Shown: positions 34,264 to 42,464, counted from the first letter of the stretch. The stretch is DNA of 64,000 nucleotides from Micromonospora sp. WMMD980 (GCF_029626035.1 NZ_JARUBE010000003.1:372001-436000); one strand, 5' to 3'. Translations and numbers: made by a program. Notes: a model not told the origin generated them from the letters alone.

Positions 34264-35754
34264 ATGAGCGTGTCCACGCAGGATCCCGCCGCCCCGGTGG
34301 AGCCGGCGGAACCCGCCCCACGCGGCCGCCTCGACAGCTACTTCGAGATCACCCGGCGCGGCTCGACAGTGCGACGCGAGGTGCTCGCCGGGCTCGCCAC
34401 GTTCGCCACGATGGCCTACATCGTGGTGCTGAACCCCCTGATCATCGGCACCGCGCCGGACGCCGACGGCAACCTGCTCGGCATCGCGCCGGTCGCCGGC
34501 GTCACCGCCCTGGTCGCCGCCGTCATGACGATCATGATGGGCGTCGTCGGTCGGGTGCCGTTCGCGGTCGCCACCGGCCTCGGGCTGAACGCGTTCGTCG
34601 CGTACGCGGTGGCCGCGCAGATGACCTGGGCCGAGGCCATGGGTCTGGTGGTCATCGAGGGTCTGATCATCACCGTGCTGGTGCTGACCGGCTTCCGCAA
34701 GGCCGTCTTCCGGGCCATCCCGGCCGAGCTGAAGGCCGCCATCGCGGCCGGCATCGGCCTCTTCATCGCCATGATCGGCTTCGTCGACGGCGGTCTGGTC
34801 CGGCGGGTGCCGGACGCGGCCGGCACCACCGTCCCGGTGCAGCTCGGCGGCGACGGCACGCTGCGCGGCTGGACCACCGTGGTGTTCCTGGTCGGCCTGC
34901 TGGTCACCGGCATCCTGGTGGCCCGCAAGGTCAAGGCCGGCGTGCTGATCGGCATCGTGGTCACCACCGTGGTCGCGGTGATCGTGAACGTGCTCGCCAA
35001 GCCGGGCCCGGCGTTCGTCGACGGCAAGCCCAACCCGCAGGGGTGGCGGCTCAACGTGCCGACGCTGCCCGACCCGCTGATCCAGACACCCGACCTGCAC
35101 CTGGTCGGCAACGTGTCGTTCGGCGCGTTCGCCCACGTCGGCCTGATGACCGCGCTGCTGCTGGTGTTCACGCTGGTGCTCGCCGACTTCTTCGACGTCA
35201 TGGGCACCACCGTCGGCCTGGCCAGGCAGGCGAACCTGGCCACCGAGGACGGCACCGACATGCCCCGCCTCGGCAAGGTGCTCTTCGTCGACGGTGTCGC
35301 CGCGGTCGCCGGCGGCGCGGGCAGCGCCTCGTCCGCCACCACGTACGTCGAGTCGTCCTCGGGCATCGCCGACGGCGGCCGGACCGGCCTGACCAGCGTG
35401 GTCACCGGCGTGCTCTTCCTCGGCGCGCTGCTGCTCACCCCGCTGGTGTCGCTGGTGCCCAGCGAGGCCGCCGGCCCGGCGCTGGTGGTGGTCGGCGCGC
35501 TGATGATCCGCCAGGTGAAGGACATCGACTTCACCGACCTCGGGGTGGCCGTGCCGGCGTTCCTGACCATGACGCTGATGCCGTTCACCTACTCGATCAC
35601 CAACGGCATCGGCGCCGGCTTCGTGAGCTGGGCGGCGATCCGGGTGGCGCAGGGCAGGGCCCGTCAGATCCACCCGCTGCTCTGGGCGGTCGCGGTGGCC
35701 TTCGTGTTCTACTTCGGCATCAACCTGGTCAAGGCCGTCACCGGGGTGAGCTGA
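34264..35754 (+). CDS. NCS2-family purine permease (AzgA-like)
   Basis: 496 aa membrane protein with about 12-14 hydrophobic segments. The opening ITRRGSTVRREVLAGLATFATMAYIVVLNP is the hallmark of the AzgA branch, which imports adenine, guanine or hypoxanthine with protons. Further landmarks are ATGLGLNAFVAYAV near residue 103, and DFFDVMGTTVGLARQA near residue 311 with the substrate-site acid. GGAG lies about 11 bp upstream of the ATG. It is a single gene preceded by a long leader. Confidence 0.93.
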   Translation: MSVSTQDPAAPVEPAEPAPRGRLDSYFEITRRGSTVRREVLAGLATFATMAYIVVLNPLIIGTAPDADGNLLGIAPVAGVTALVAAVMTIMMGVVGRVPFAVATGLGLNAFVAYAVAAQMTWAEAMGLVVIEGLIITVLVLTGFRKAVFRAIPAELKAAIAAGIGLFIAMIGFVDGGLVRRVPDAAGTTVPVQLGGDGTLRGWTTVVFLVGLLVTGILVARKVKAGVLIGIVVTTVVAVIVNVLAKPGPAFVDGKPNPQGWRLNVPTLPDPLIQTPDLHLVGNVSFGAFAHVGLMTALLLVFTLVLADFFDVMGTTVGLARQANLATEDGTDMPRLGKVLFVDGVAAVAGGAGSASSATTYVESSSGIADGGRTGLTSVVTGVLFLGALLLTPLVSLVPSEAAGPALVVVGALMIRQVKDIDFTDLGVAVPAFLTMTLMPFTYSITNGIGAGFVSWAAIRVAQGRARQIHPLLWAVAVAFVFYFGINLVKAVTGVS

Positions 35755-35768
35755 ATCCGTCCTCCGGG

Positions 35769-36137
35769 CTAGATGGGTGCGCTTCGTTCCGCGATGCTCT
35801 CGAAGATGTCGGCGTCGGTCTCCTGCTGCCAGCGTGGCAGGTCGGCCCAGTCAGCGACGTACGACGGTTTGGGATTCGGGAAGTGCTTGTGGATCTGACC
35901 GATCCAGCACAGCGCGACGAAGCGCCCCTTCTGCTCCCGGTTCAGCATCCGCGCAGCGCCGTCCGTGGCTGCCAGAAAGGCGACAACCTGCTCGTACACG
36001 GCGGCGGCGCTGGCTCGCTCCCAATCAGGCGTCGCCTCCCAGGGCGAGACGTAGCCGGGCTTGGGCTCGCCGGGATGGTGGGCCCGGACCCCGGCGATCC
36101 AGGCATCCCGGAAGACCTGGCCTGCTTCAACGGTCAT
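35769..36137 (-). CDS. hypothetical protein with an internal duplication
   Basis: 122 aa soluble protein built from two similar halves. The first half has AWIAGVRAHHPGEPKPGYVSPW and the second CWIGQIHKHFPNPKPSYVADW, each followed by a W/Q-rich turn and a helix ending in an F/Y-E pattern. The repeats are about 45 residues long. I do not recognise the family. The gene lies between the permease gene and a ROK gene that lacks its 5' part, so it may mark a rearrangement. Its codon use looks normal for the window. Confidence 0.72.
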   Translation of the reverse strand: MTVEAGQVFRDAWIAGVRAHHPGEPKPGYVSPWEATPDWERASAAAVYEQVVAFLAATDGAARMLNREQKGRFVALCWIGQIHKHFPNPKPSYVADWADLPRWQQETDADIFESIAERSAPI

Positions 36138-36148
36138 CTGCCTGCTCC

Positions 36149-36979
36149 ATAGGTTTCCAGCTGGCCCGGTTCGGGCGGGAGCTGCACCGGGACGCGCCGC
36201 CCGGGTCGGTGTGCGTGGGTGTCGGGGCGTCCTACTGCGGGATGATCCGACCCGGGGACGGGATGGTGCGGTTCGGGCCCGACATGGGCTGGGTTGACCA
36301 GGCGTTCGGCGCGGAACTGGCCCGCCGGTTGGATCTGGGCCTTCCGGTCCTGGTCGGCAACGAGGCCCATCTGGGCGCGGTGGCGGAGCACCAACGCGGT
36401 GCCGGGGTCGGCGCGCAGAACCTGATCTACCTGCACGGCGACGTCGGTGTCGGCGGCGGGATCATCGTCGGTGGCGACCTGCTCGACGGCGACGGCGGGT
36501 ACGGCTCCGAGGTGGGCCACATGCTGGTCAACCCCGACCCGGGGCGGCCCTGCGGCTGCGGGTCGCGCGGCTGCCTGCAGGCCGAGGTCGGCGAGCGGGC
36601 GCTGCTCGACGAGGCCGGCCGCCCGGCCGACCACAAGGGACGTGAGGAAGTCCGGGCCGTGGTCGCCGCCGCCGGTGAGGGCGATGCCGCCGCCCGCGCG
36701 GCACTCGGGCGCATCGGGGACTGGCTGGGCATCGGGGTGGCAAACCTGATCAACCTGTTCAACCCCGGCGTGGTGATCTTCGGCGGGACGCTCCGTGAGG
36801 TGTTCCCGGCGGCGGCGCCCCAGGTCCGCCGCCGGATCGCCGCCAACGTGCTGCCCGTGTCGCGGGACAAGGCACGCCTGGCCGTCTCGGCCCTGGGCTA
36901 CGACGCCACCCTGATCGGCGCCGCCGACCTGGCCTTCTCCCCGCTCCTGACCGATCCCCTGGCCACCCCACCCCGCTGA
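36149..36979 (+). pseudogene. 5'-truncated ROK-family regulator/sugar kinase gene
   Basis: 276 codons of a ROK protein whose usual length as a regulator is about 400. The DNA-binding winged helix and the first ROK strands are missing; similarity starts at about LARFGRELHRDAPPG. The remainder is intact, with VGNEAHLGAVAEH, GDVGVGGGIIVGG and the zinc motif PCGCGSRGCLQAE. No start codon with a ribosome site lies at the junction, and the frame upstream is antisense to the neighbouring gene. Either deletion or arrival of the 122 aa gene removed the 5' end. If translated from an internal GTG it might still bind sugar but not DNA. Confidence 0.7.
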
Positions 36980-37026
36980 CCCACCCCATCCGCGCATGCG
37001 TGCGGGTGCACGCCCGCTCCTGCGTC

Positions 37027-37064
37027 GATCTTGGATGGAGATGGCCCCTGGAGGGGCGCCTTCC
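37027..37064. repeat. degraded GATCTTGG-type palindromic element
   Basis: GATCTTGGATGGAGATGG is followed by a palindromic centre GCCCCT-GG-AGGGGC (37044-37057), after which the right half decays. The GATCTTGG end matches the element inside the E1 gene. It covers the place where the DUF397 start codon would be expected. Confidence 0.5.
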
Positions 37065-37249
37065 TTCTGACGGGTGCCCGCTGGCGAATGTCGTCCCGCT
37101 CGGGCTCGAACGGCGGTTCGTGCGTCGAGGTGGCGGACGATCTGCCCGGGGTCGTCGGCGTGCGCGACGGCAAGGACCCGTCGGGCCCCACCCTGGCCTT
37201 CGCGTCCGCCTCCTGGCGCGCTCTCGTCGCGTACCCGAGGCGGGTTTGA
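37031..37249 (+). CDS. orphan DUF397 protein, start uncertain
   Basis: The C-terminal 58 codons are a typical DUF397 protein (TGARWRMSSRSGSNGGSC, VEVADDLPGVVGVRDGKDPS, then a SWRALV end). The normal start just before TGARWR is absent (CTG there), and only a TTG within a repeat element or an internal ATG (37088) could initiate. No XRE partner is adjacent. It may be a decaying gene whose 5' end was overwritten by the repeat. The stop lies 3 bp from the end of the convergent phosphotransferase gene. Confidence 0.6.
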   Translation: MDGDGPWRGAFLLTGARWRMSSRSGSNGGSCVEVADDLPGVVGVRDGKDPSGPTLAFASASWRALVAYPRRV

Positions 37250-37251
37250 TC

Positions 37252-38190
37252 TTATTCGCCCAACCGGCGGGCCAGCCAGGGCAGCAGCGCGTCGCCCTGC
37301 AATCGCTGGAACGCCCGCACGGTCGGGATGCCGGGCGGCGGCGGCTGACGGGCGCCGTCGAGGAAGAAGCCGGTGAAGCCGGCGAGCGCCCCGGTCAGGT
37401 CGGCCGGGTCGACGTGCGCGGTGAGCGGCGAGGCGGCGAGCAGCGCGTCCGGGTCGTGGCCGCCGTAGACCTGCACGTTGACGACGGCGAGCAGGGTGTC
37501 CAGCCAGGCCGGCCCGCGACAGGCCCACGGCCAGTCGACCACGGTGACCGTGTCGTCCGGGCCGAGCAGCAGGTTGTCGGCGCGGACGTCGAGGTGGCAG
37601 AGCGTGTCGCCGGCCAGGGCGGCGAGGCCCCGGTCGGCGGCGGCGCACAGCTCGCCCAGGTGAGCGCGGGCCCAGCGGTCGAGGTCGGCGGGCGGGTCGT
37701 CGGTGATCCGCCGCCAGCCGCCGAAGTCGTGCGCGAGCGCCTCGGCCGCGGTGGTGGTCGCGACCGCGGGGGCCGGGGTGAGCGACGCGGCCACCGTCTC
37801 CAGCGTGGACAGCACGGCGGTCAGCTCGGTCGCGTGCCACGGGGTGGCCGGGTGTCGGCCCTCGACGTCGGCGTAGACCAGGGTGATCCACTCGCCGTCG
37901 TCGTGACTGCCGAGCAGGCGGGGCACCGGGGTGGTCGCCGGTAGGGCGGCGGCGATCCGGGCCTCGGCGCGGTGCATGGCGGGGCTGCGGTCGTTCTGCG
38001 CCGGGCTGACCGCCTTGACGAACGCCCGCCCGCCGCGGGCGGTGCGGACCCGGTCGGCGGTGCCGGGGGAGAAGCCGCCCGGCTGCGACTCGGCCGCCAC
38101 CACCCGGTCGTCGAGGATGGCCTCGACCGCGGTACGGACGTGGGCGGGCAGGTCGCGCCACGTGATGCGGGTCTTCGTCGGGCTGCTCAC
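37252..38190 (-). CDS. phosphotransferase (aminoglycoside-phosphotransferase fold)
   Basis: 312 aa, complete. The N-lobe has GGRAFVKAV near residue 53 (probable ATP-site Lys). The catalytic loop is LCHLDVRADNLLL near residue 206, and the metal-binding VVDWPWA near residue 223. The loop has D-x-R-A-D-N rather than H-x-D-x-x-x-x-N, within the range of this fold. The substrate is unknown; many such genes in actinomycetes do not confer antibiotic resistance. It is preceded by a double palindromic repeat. Confidence 0.87.
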   Translation of the reverse strand: MSSPTKTRITWRDLPAHVRTAVEAILDDRVVAAESQPGGFSPGTADRVRTARGGRAFVKAVSPAQNDRSPAMHRAEARIAAALPATTPVPRLLGSHDDGEWITLVYADVEGRHPATPWHATELTAVLSTLETVAASLTPAPAVATTTAAEALAHDFGGWRRITDDPPADLDRWARAHLGELCAAADRGLAALAGDTLCHLDVRADNLLLGPDDTVTVVDWPWACRGPAWLDTLLAVVNVQVYGGHDPDALLAASPLTAHVDPADLTGALAGFTGFFLDGARQPPPPGIPTVRAFQRLQGDALLPWLARRLGE

Positions 38191-38229
38191 CGTTCCACCG
38201 TGCGTGCTGCCGTCCGCGCGGGCAACCGG

Positions 38230-38311
38230 TTAAGGAGGGGCCCCTTGTTAACGCCTCGCGGTTAGATGGTGCCCCTTCTCTACCGGATGCGTTAACAGGG
38301 TCCCCTCCTTA
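38230..38311. repeat. double GGGGCCCC-type repeat, inverted copies (copies 4 and 5)
   Basis: Two family members lie head to head: TTAACGCCTCGCGGTTAGA in one direction and CTCTACCGGATGCGTTAA in the other, bracketed by AAGGAGGGGCCCC and its imperfect complement. Several clamp bases have drifted (GGTGCCCC, GGGTCCCC). The pair covers the 3' end of the DHFR-like gene and the start side of the phosphotransferase gene. Confidence 0.8.
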
Positions 38312-38881
38312 CCGCCGCGCGTAGCGCAGCACCACCACGCCGGCGTCGAAGGGACGCGCGGAGGTGAGCGCGAAGCGGCTGGGCGCGAACCCGCGCTCCA
38401 CCAGCGGGATGCCGCTGCCGACGACGACCGGGTTGAGCTTGACCACCAGCTCGTCGACCTCGTCGAGGAGCTGCCCGGCGAGCTGCCCGCCGCCGCAGAG
38501 CCAGATGTCGCCGCCGGGCCGCGCCTTCAGGTCGCGGACGAACGCCGCCGGGTCACCGGCCACCACCTCCACGTCGGGATAGTCGGCCGGGGGCAGTGAG
38601 CGGCTGAAGACGTACTGCTTCAGGTGGGCGTAGGGGCTGGTGACGCCGATCTTCAGGCCCGGCTCGTAGGTGGCGCGACCCATCAGCACGGTGTCGAAGC
38701 GGCCGGCGGGCTCCGACGGCACGCCGAGCTGGGCGTGGGCGACCGTGGGCAGCGTCTGCGGCCACTCGGCCACCAGGTAGGGCGCCACGTCCGGCTCCAG
38801 CGGGAGGAAGTCGAAGGACCCGTCCGGGGCGGCGATGAAGCCGTCGAGGGTGCTGGCGACGAAGTACACGAGCGTGCGCAA
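38309..38881 (-). CDS. dihydrofolate-reductase-like (RibD C-terminal domain) protein
   Basis: 190 aa. The opening VYFVASTLDGFIAAPDGSFDF and the middle VLMGRATYEPGLK and GGGQLAGQLLDEVDEL are typical of the RibD_C/DHFR-like family, NADPH-dependent reductases of mostly unknown substrate. The start is a TTG at 38881 with GGAG 6 bp upstream; no ATG or GTG is available in a suitable place. It is divergent from a TetR gene with a perfect inverted repeat between, so it is probably the regulator's target. Confidence 0.85.
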   Translation of the reverse strand: MRTLVYFVASTLDGFIAAPDGSFDFLPLEPDVAPYLVAEWPQTLPTVAHAQLGVPSEPAGRFDTVLMGRATYEPGLKIGVTSPYAHLKQYVFSRSLPPADYPDVEVVAGDPAAFVRDLKARPGGDIWLCGGGQLAGQLLDEVDELVVKLNPVVVGSGIPLVERGFAPSRFALTSARPFDAGVVVLRYARR

Positions 38882-38899
38882 ACCGACTCCGATGTCCGA

Positions 38900-38927
38900 G
38901 ATAACCACGACGGCTGTCGTGGTTATC
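38900..38927. promoter_or_regulatory. perfect inverted repeat, probable TetR operator 1
   Basis: GATAACCACGAC and GTCGTGGTTATC are exact 12-nt arms around GGCT. The site sits about 20 bp upstream of the TTG start of the DHFR-like gene. Its right arm shares GTCGTGGTT with the second site beside the TetR gene. Confidence 0.75.
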
Positions 38928-38938
38928 AGCGAATGTAC

Positions 38939-38957
38939 AACACCTGTCGTGGTTGTT
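38939..38957. promoter_or_regulatory. second TetR operator-like site overlapping the tetR promoter
   Basis: CAACA-CC-TGTCGTGGTTGTTG repeats the GTCGTGGTT half-site of operator 1 with flanking CAACA/TGTTG. It lies directly upstream of TAGGCT (38960-38965), a -10-like hexamer 7 bp from the GTG start, so binding would block tetR transcription. Confidence 0.55.
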
Positions 38958-38972
38958 GCTAGGCTGTGCCGC

Positions 38973-39557
38973 GTGGCCCGGAACACCGAACGCCGTACCC
39001 TGCTCGCCGACGCCGGCCTGCGGGTCCTCGCCACCGCCGGCGCGCGGGGGCTGACCCACCGGGCGGTCGACGCCGAGGCCGGCGTGCCCACCGGCACCGC
39101 CTCTAACTACTTCCCGTCCCGGGCCGCGCTGCTCGCCGGCCTGGCCGAGCGGATCTTCGACCGGATGGCGCCCGACCCGGCCGTGCTGGCCGACCTCGGT
39201 CGCCGGGAACCGTCGATCGCCCTGGTCACCGACTACCTGCGCGACGTCGTCGCCCGCACCACCCGCGAGCCGGACCTCACCCGGGCGCTGCTGGAGCTGC
39301 GGCTGGAGGCCGCCCGCCGGCCCGAGCTGCGCGCCGCGCTCGGCGACGTGCTGCGCCGGGGGTACGCCGACGACGTCGCCTTCCACGTCACCGCCGGCCT
39401 GCCCGGCGGGGCGTACGAGGTGGCGCTGCTGCACTACGCCGTCGACGGGCTCCTGCTCGACCTGCTGACCACCTCGGTCGACGCCGGGTTCGACCCCGAT
39501 CAGGTGGTCTCCACCCTGGTCTCCCGCCTGGTCGGTGGCGCGGCGCTCGCCCCCTGA
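38973..39557 (+). CDS. TetR-family transcriptional regulator
   Basis: 194 aa. The N-terminal helix-turn-helix is RGLTHRAVDAEAGVPTGTASNYFPSRAALL (about residues 25-54). The ligand-binding part follows, with RALLELRLEAARRPELRAAL typical of one TetR subgroup. The GTG start lies 8 bp after a -10-like TAGGCT, suggesting a leaderless mRNA. It probably represses itself and the divergent DHFR-like gene through the two inverted repeats. Confidence 0.92.
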   Translation: MARNTERRTLLADAGLRVLATAGARGLTHRAVDAEAGVPTGTASNYFPSRAALLAGLAERIFDRMAPDPAVLADLGRREPSIALVTDYLRDVVARTTREPDLTRALLELRLEAARRPELRAALGDVLRRGYADDVAFHVTAGLPGGAYEVALLHYAVDGLLLDLLTTSVDAGFDPDQVVSTLVSRLVGGAALAP

Positions 39558-39632
39558 CCCGGTCTCCGGCCGGGTTACCCCACCGCGTACCGCGGGAACG
39601 CTGGTCCGGACGCCCCTGGGAAGGAGCATCGG

Positions 39633-40778
39633 ATGACCGAAGGCACCGGACTGACCATCGGCGTGCTCGGGTCGTACGGCGGTCGCAACCTCGGCGACGA
39701 GGCGATCCTCACGGGTCTCCTGGCCGACCTGCGCCAGCACGAGCCGAACGCGCGGATCATCGTGTTCTCCCGCAACCCCGCGCACACCGCGCTGGCCCAC
39801 CCCGACGTCGAGGCGGTGCCGTGGGAGGGCGTCAGCCGGGTCGACTCGTCCCAGGTGCTCCACCAGCTCGACCTGCTCATCCTGGGCGGCGGCGGGATCC
39901 TCTACGACAAGGAGGCCCGGCGATACCTGCGGGTGGTCCGGGTGGCCCAGGAGCGGGGCCTGCCGCTGCTGACCTACGCGGTCGGCGTCGGCCCGCTCAC
40001 CGACGGGGTGGACACCGGCATGGTGCGCGAGACGCTCGCGCAGGCCGTCGAGGTGACCGTCCGCGACCAGGAGTCCCGGATGGTGCTGGAGGAGGCCGGC
40101 CTGGTCAACCCGATCACCGTCACCGGGGACCCGGCCTTCCTGCTGGAGCCGGAGGAGTTCCCCGCGCAGTGGTTGCGCGAGGAGGGCGTACCGGCCGGTT
40201 CCCGGCTGGTCGGGCTGAGCGTGCGCGAGCCCGGCCGGGCCGCGGAACGTCTCGACGTCGACGGTTACCACCGGCTGCTCGCCCAGATCGGGGATTTCCT
40301 GGTGCACCGCATCGACGCGCACGTGCTCTTCGTGCCGATGGAACGCGACGACATCCGGCACTCGCACGGGGTGCTGTCGCACATGATCGCGGCCGACCGG
40401 GGCCGGATCCTGCACGGCGACTACCGGCCGGCGCAGATCCTCGGCCTGATGCGCCACTTCGACCTGGCGGTCGGCATGCGCCTGCACTTCCTGATCTTCG
40501 CCGCCATGATGAACACGCCGTTCCTGCCACTGCCCTACGCCGGCAAGGTGTTCGACCTGGCCCAGCGTCTCGGCGTGCCGGCGCTGCGCGGCATGGAACG
40601 GGAGGTGGAGGGCCCGTTGCTGGCCGAGGTGGACCGCCTGTGGGACGAACGGTCGGCCCGGGCCGACGAAACCGCCCGTCGGGTGGCCGAGGTCTGTGAC
40701 CAGGCGCGTGGCACCTCGCAGGTCACCCGCAGCGTGCTCGACAGCATCCGGGCCCGGGCGTTGACGCCCGTCGCCTGA
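39633..40778 (+). CDS. polysaccharide pyruvyl transferase family protein
   Basis: 381 aa, ATG after GGAAGGAG. The N-terminus IGVLGSYGGRNLGDEAILTGLL and LLILGGGGILYDKEARRYL near residue 85 match the pyruvyl transferase (CsaB-like) fold. The C-terminal half has RLHFLIFAAMMNTPFLPLPYAGKV. Enzymes of this fold add pyruvate ketals to cell-wall or exopolysaccharide sugars, but no glycan genes lie nearby and the acceptor is unknown. Confidence 0.87.
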   Translation: MTEGTGLTIGVLGSYGGRNLGDEAILTGLLADLRQHEPNARIIVFSRNPAHTALAHPDVEAVPWEGVSRVDSSQVLHQLDLLILGGGGILYDKEARRYLRVVRVAQERGLPLLTYAVGVGPLTDGVDTGMVRETLAQAVEVTVRDQESRMVLEEAGLVNPITVTGDPAFLLEPEEFPAQWLREEGVPAGSRLVGLSVREPGRAAERLDVDGYHRLLAQIGDFLVHRIDAHVLFVPMERDDIRHSHGVLSHMIAADRGRILHGDYRPAQILGLMRHFDLAVGMRLHFLIFAAMMNTPFLPLPYAGKVFDLAQRLGVPALRGMEREVEGPLLAEVDRLWDERSARADETARRVAEVCDQARGTSQVTRSVLDSIRARALTPVA

Positions 40779-40788
40779 GCCGGCGCGG

Positions 40789-40995
40789 TCAGACCGCCGG
40801 GCCGCGCCAGGTGTAGACCCACTCGTGGTCCGGCCGGTCGCCCGACTCCAGCTCGTAGATCTGCGCCTCCGCCAGCCCGCCCGGCCCGAGGTGGTGGTGG
40901 GTCAGCGGCGGGCGGCCGTTGCTGTCCAGCTCGACCGTGACGCTGTCACCGTCGGCCGCGCCGCCCACCAGGGGGATCTGCACCGTGGAAGCCAT
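40789..40995 (-). CDS. small hypothetical protein, 68 aa
   Basis: Starts at the ATG at 40995; the upstream in-frame extension is Arg/Pro-rich and overlaps the dinB promoter. The protein has a likely beta-rich fold (VQIPLVGGAADGDSVTVELDSN, then QIYELE, then WVYTWRG). I recall similar short proteins in actinomycetes without assigned function. It converges with the pyruvyl transferase gene and is divergent from the dinB-like gene. Confidence 0.65.
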   Translation of the reverse strand: MASTVQIPLVGGAADGDSVTVELDSNGRPPLTHHHLGPGGLAEAQIYELESGDRPDHEWVYTWRGPAV

Positions 40996-41066
40996 GGGCC
41001 CATCCTGCCCCGACCGGCGGGCGCGCGCAGCGGATAGCGGGGCAGCGGGCCGCCCCTCAGGGCGAC

Positions 41067-41072
41067 TAGGGT
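41067..41072 (+). promoter_or_regulatory. -10 box, leaderless dinB-like gene
   Basis: TAGGGT lies 6 bp before the ATG at 41079. This spacing puts the transcription start at or next to the start codon, as in many actinobacterial leaderless mRNAs. Confidence 0.5.
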
Positions 41073-41078
41073 TCGCCA

Positions 41079-41600
41079 ATGGCGACCCCGACGATCGATC
41101 CGACACTGGGTCCGGTTCTCGCCCGCACGGGCGACGAACGGGCGGTCCTCGACGCGTTCCTCGACTTCCACCGCGCCACCGTGCTGCGCAAGGCGCGCGG
41201 TCTCACCGCCGCCGACGCCGCCCGGCGTCTGCTGCCCTCGCTGACCACCCTGACCGGGCTGCTCAAGCACCTGACCGTGGTCGAGACGAACTGGTTCCGC
41301 CGGCTGTTCGCCCCGGAGCCGGGCGACGTCTACCTCACCTCCCAGGCCGACGCCGACGCCAGCCACACGCTCGGCCCCGACGACACGGTCGCCGGGCTCG
41401 CCACGGCCTAGGAGGCGGCCTGCGCCCGCTCCCGGGCGATCGCCGCCCGCGTCGACCTCGACCACGTGGTGCCGCACCCGCAGCTCGGTGAGGTGTCGCT
41501 GCGCTGGGTGCTGGTGCACCTGATCGAGGAGACCGCCCGGCACGCCGGGCACGCCGACATCCTGCGCGAGCTGACCGACGGCGAGACCGGCGCGATCTGA
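41079..41600 (+). pseudogene. DinB/DUF664 family gene interrupted by an in-frame amber codon
   Basis: The full reading frame is 173 codons, normal for DUF664 DinB-like proteins (mycothiol-dependent or metal-binding transferases with a four-helix bundle). Codon 111 is TAG (41409-41411). Before it lie FLDFHRATVLRKARGL, LTGLLKHLTVVETNWF and LGPDDTVAGLATA. After it the same frame continues [12 protein letters not shown] and [23 protein letters not shown], the conserved third His region. A single change from a Tyr codon to TAG would explain this. The truncated 110 aa product lacks the last metal-site histidines. Confidence 0.8.
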
Positions 41601-41603
41601 GCC

Positions 41604-42464
41604 TCAGGCGCGGGGGAGCAGCCCGTCCGGATACTCCATCCCGTCGTGGGCGCATGCGGCGGCGGCCACCCGGGCGGCGTACCGGGCCGCGTCCAGCGGG
41701 GCGGCCCCGCGCAGGCGGGCGGCGATCAGGCCGGCGGCGAACGCGTCCCCGGCGCCGTTGGTTTCGACCACCGGCGCCGGCGGCGTCGCGGCGGGCACGT
41801 GCGCCGGCGGCGCGTCCGGGGTGTGCAGCGTCGCGCCGGCCGCCCCGCCGGTGACCAGCACCGTGCGCGGCGCGAGCGCGGCGGCTTCCTCGCCGGCCCG
41901 CTCGCCCAGCTGCACGTCGCTGACGAAGACCAGGTCGGCGGCCTCGGCGAACGGGCGGTGGTAGTCGTTCTCGCCGTCCCAGTCGTGCAGGTCGGTGGAG
42001 AGCGACGCCGCGCCGCGCAGCACCGGCAGCGCGTCCCGGGCCCAATCCATGATCGACACGTGCGTGTGGGCGGCCTCGGCGACCAGCGCGGCCAGCTCGG
42101 CGTCGGCGAACGGCGCCGGGCCGGACCAGGGCCGGGGGTCGTAGAGCGACATCCGGCGACCGGCCGGGTCGACCAGGTTCACCGAGCGCCGGGTGCCGGC
42201 CGGCGCGTCGACCAGCACGGCCCGCACCGAGGTACGCGCCAGCGCCGCCCGCACCACGTCGCCGGCCGGGTCGGCGCCGAGCACGTCGACGAGCGTCACC
42301 CGCAGGCCGAGCGCGTGCGCGGCCAGCGCCACCCCGGCGCCGGTGTTGCCGATCCGCAGCTCGACCGGGGGCACGGTCAGCGAGTCGGCGGCGGGCAGCG
42401 GCAGCGCGGGCACCCGGGCGCGGACGTCCACGCCCAATCCGCCGATCACGAGAAGGTCGACCAT
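41604..42464 (-). CDS. PfkB-family carbohydrate kinase
   Basis: 286 aa. The C-terminal signature ETNGAGDAFAAGL carries the catalytic Asp (about residue 240) and the anion hole. The N-terminal IGGLGVDVRARVPALP and RIGNTGAGVALAAHALGL match the sugar-binding lid region. It phosphorylates a sugar or nucleoside, unidentified here. It is convergent with the dinB-like gene, with only 3 bp between stop codons, and divergent from the helicase gene. Confidence 0.9.
   Translation of the reverse strand: MVDLLVIGGLGVDVRARVPALPLPAADSLTVPPVELRIGNTGAGVALAAHALGLRVTLVDVLGADPAGDVVRAALARTSVRAVLVDAPAGTRRSVNLVDPAGRRMSLYDPRPWSGPAPFADAELAALVAEAAHTHVSIMDWARDALPVLRGAASLSTDLHDWDGENDYHRPFAEAADLVFVSDVQLGERAGEEAAALAPRTVLVTGGAAGATLHTPDAPPAHVPAATPPAPVVETNGAGDAFAAGLIAARLRGAAPLDAARYAARVAAAACAHDGMEYPDGLLPRA

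Noticed and set aside
34141..38161. Very long minus-strand open frames opposite the permease and across the ROK/phosphotransferase region
   Set aside because: Composition is His/Gly/Arg/Asp-rich without domain motifs, and they mirror real genes on the other strand or frame; typical of high-GC DNA.
37252..38190. Antibiotic-resistance phosphotransferase
   Set aside because: The fold is APH-like, but sequence alone does not identify an aminoglycoside or macrolide substrate, and no resistance context is present.
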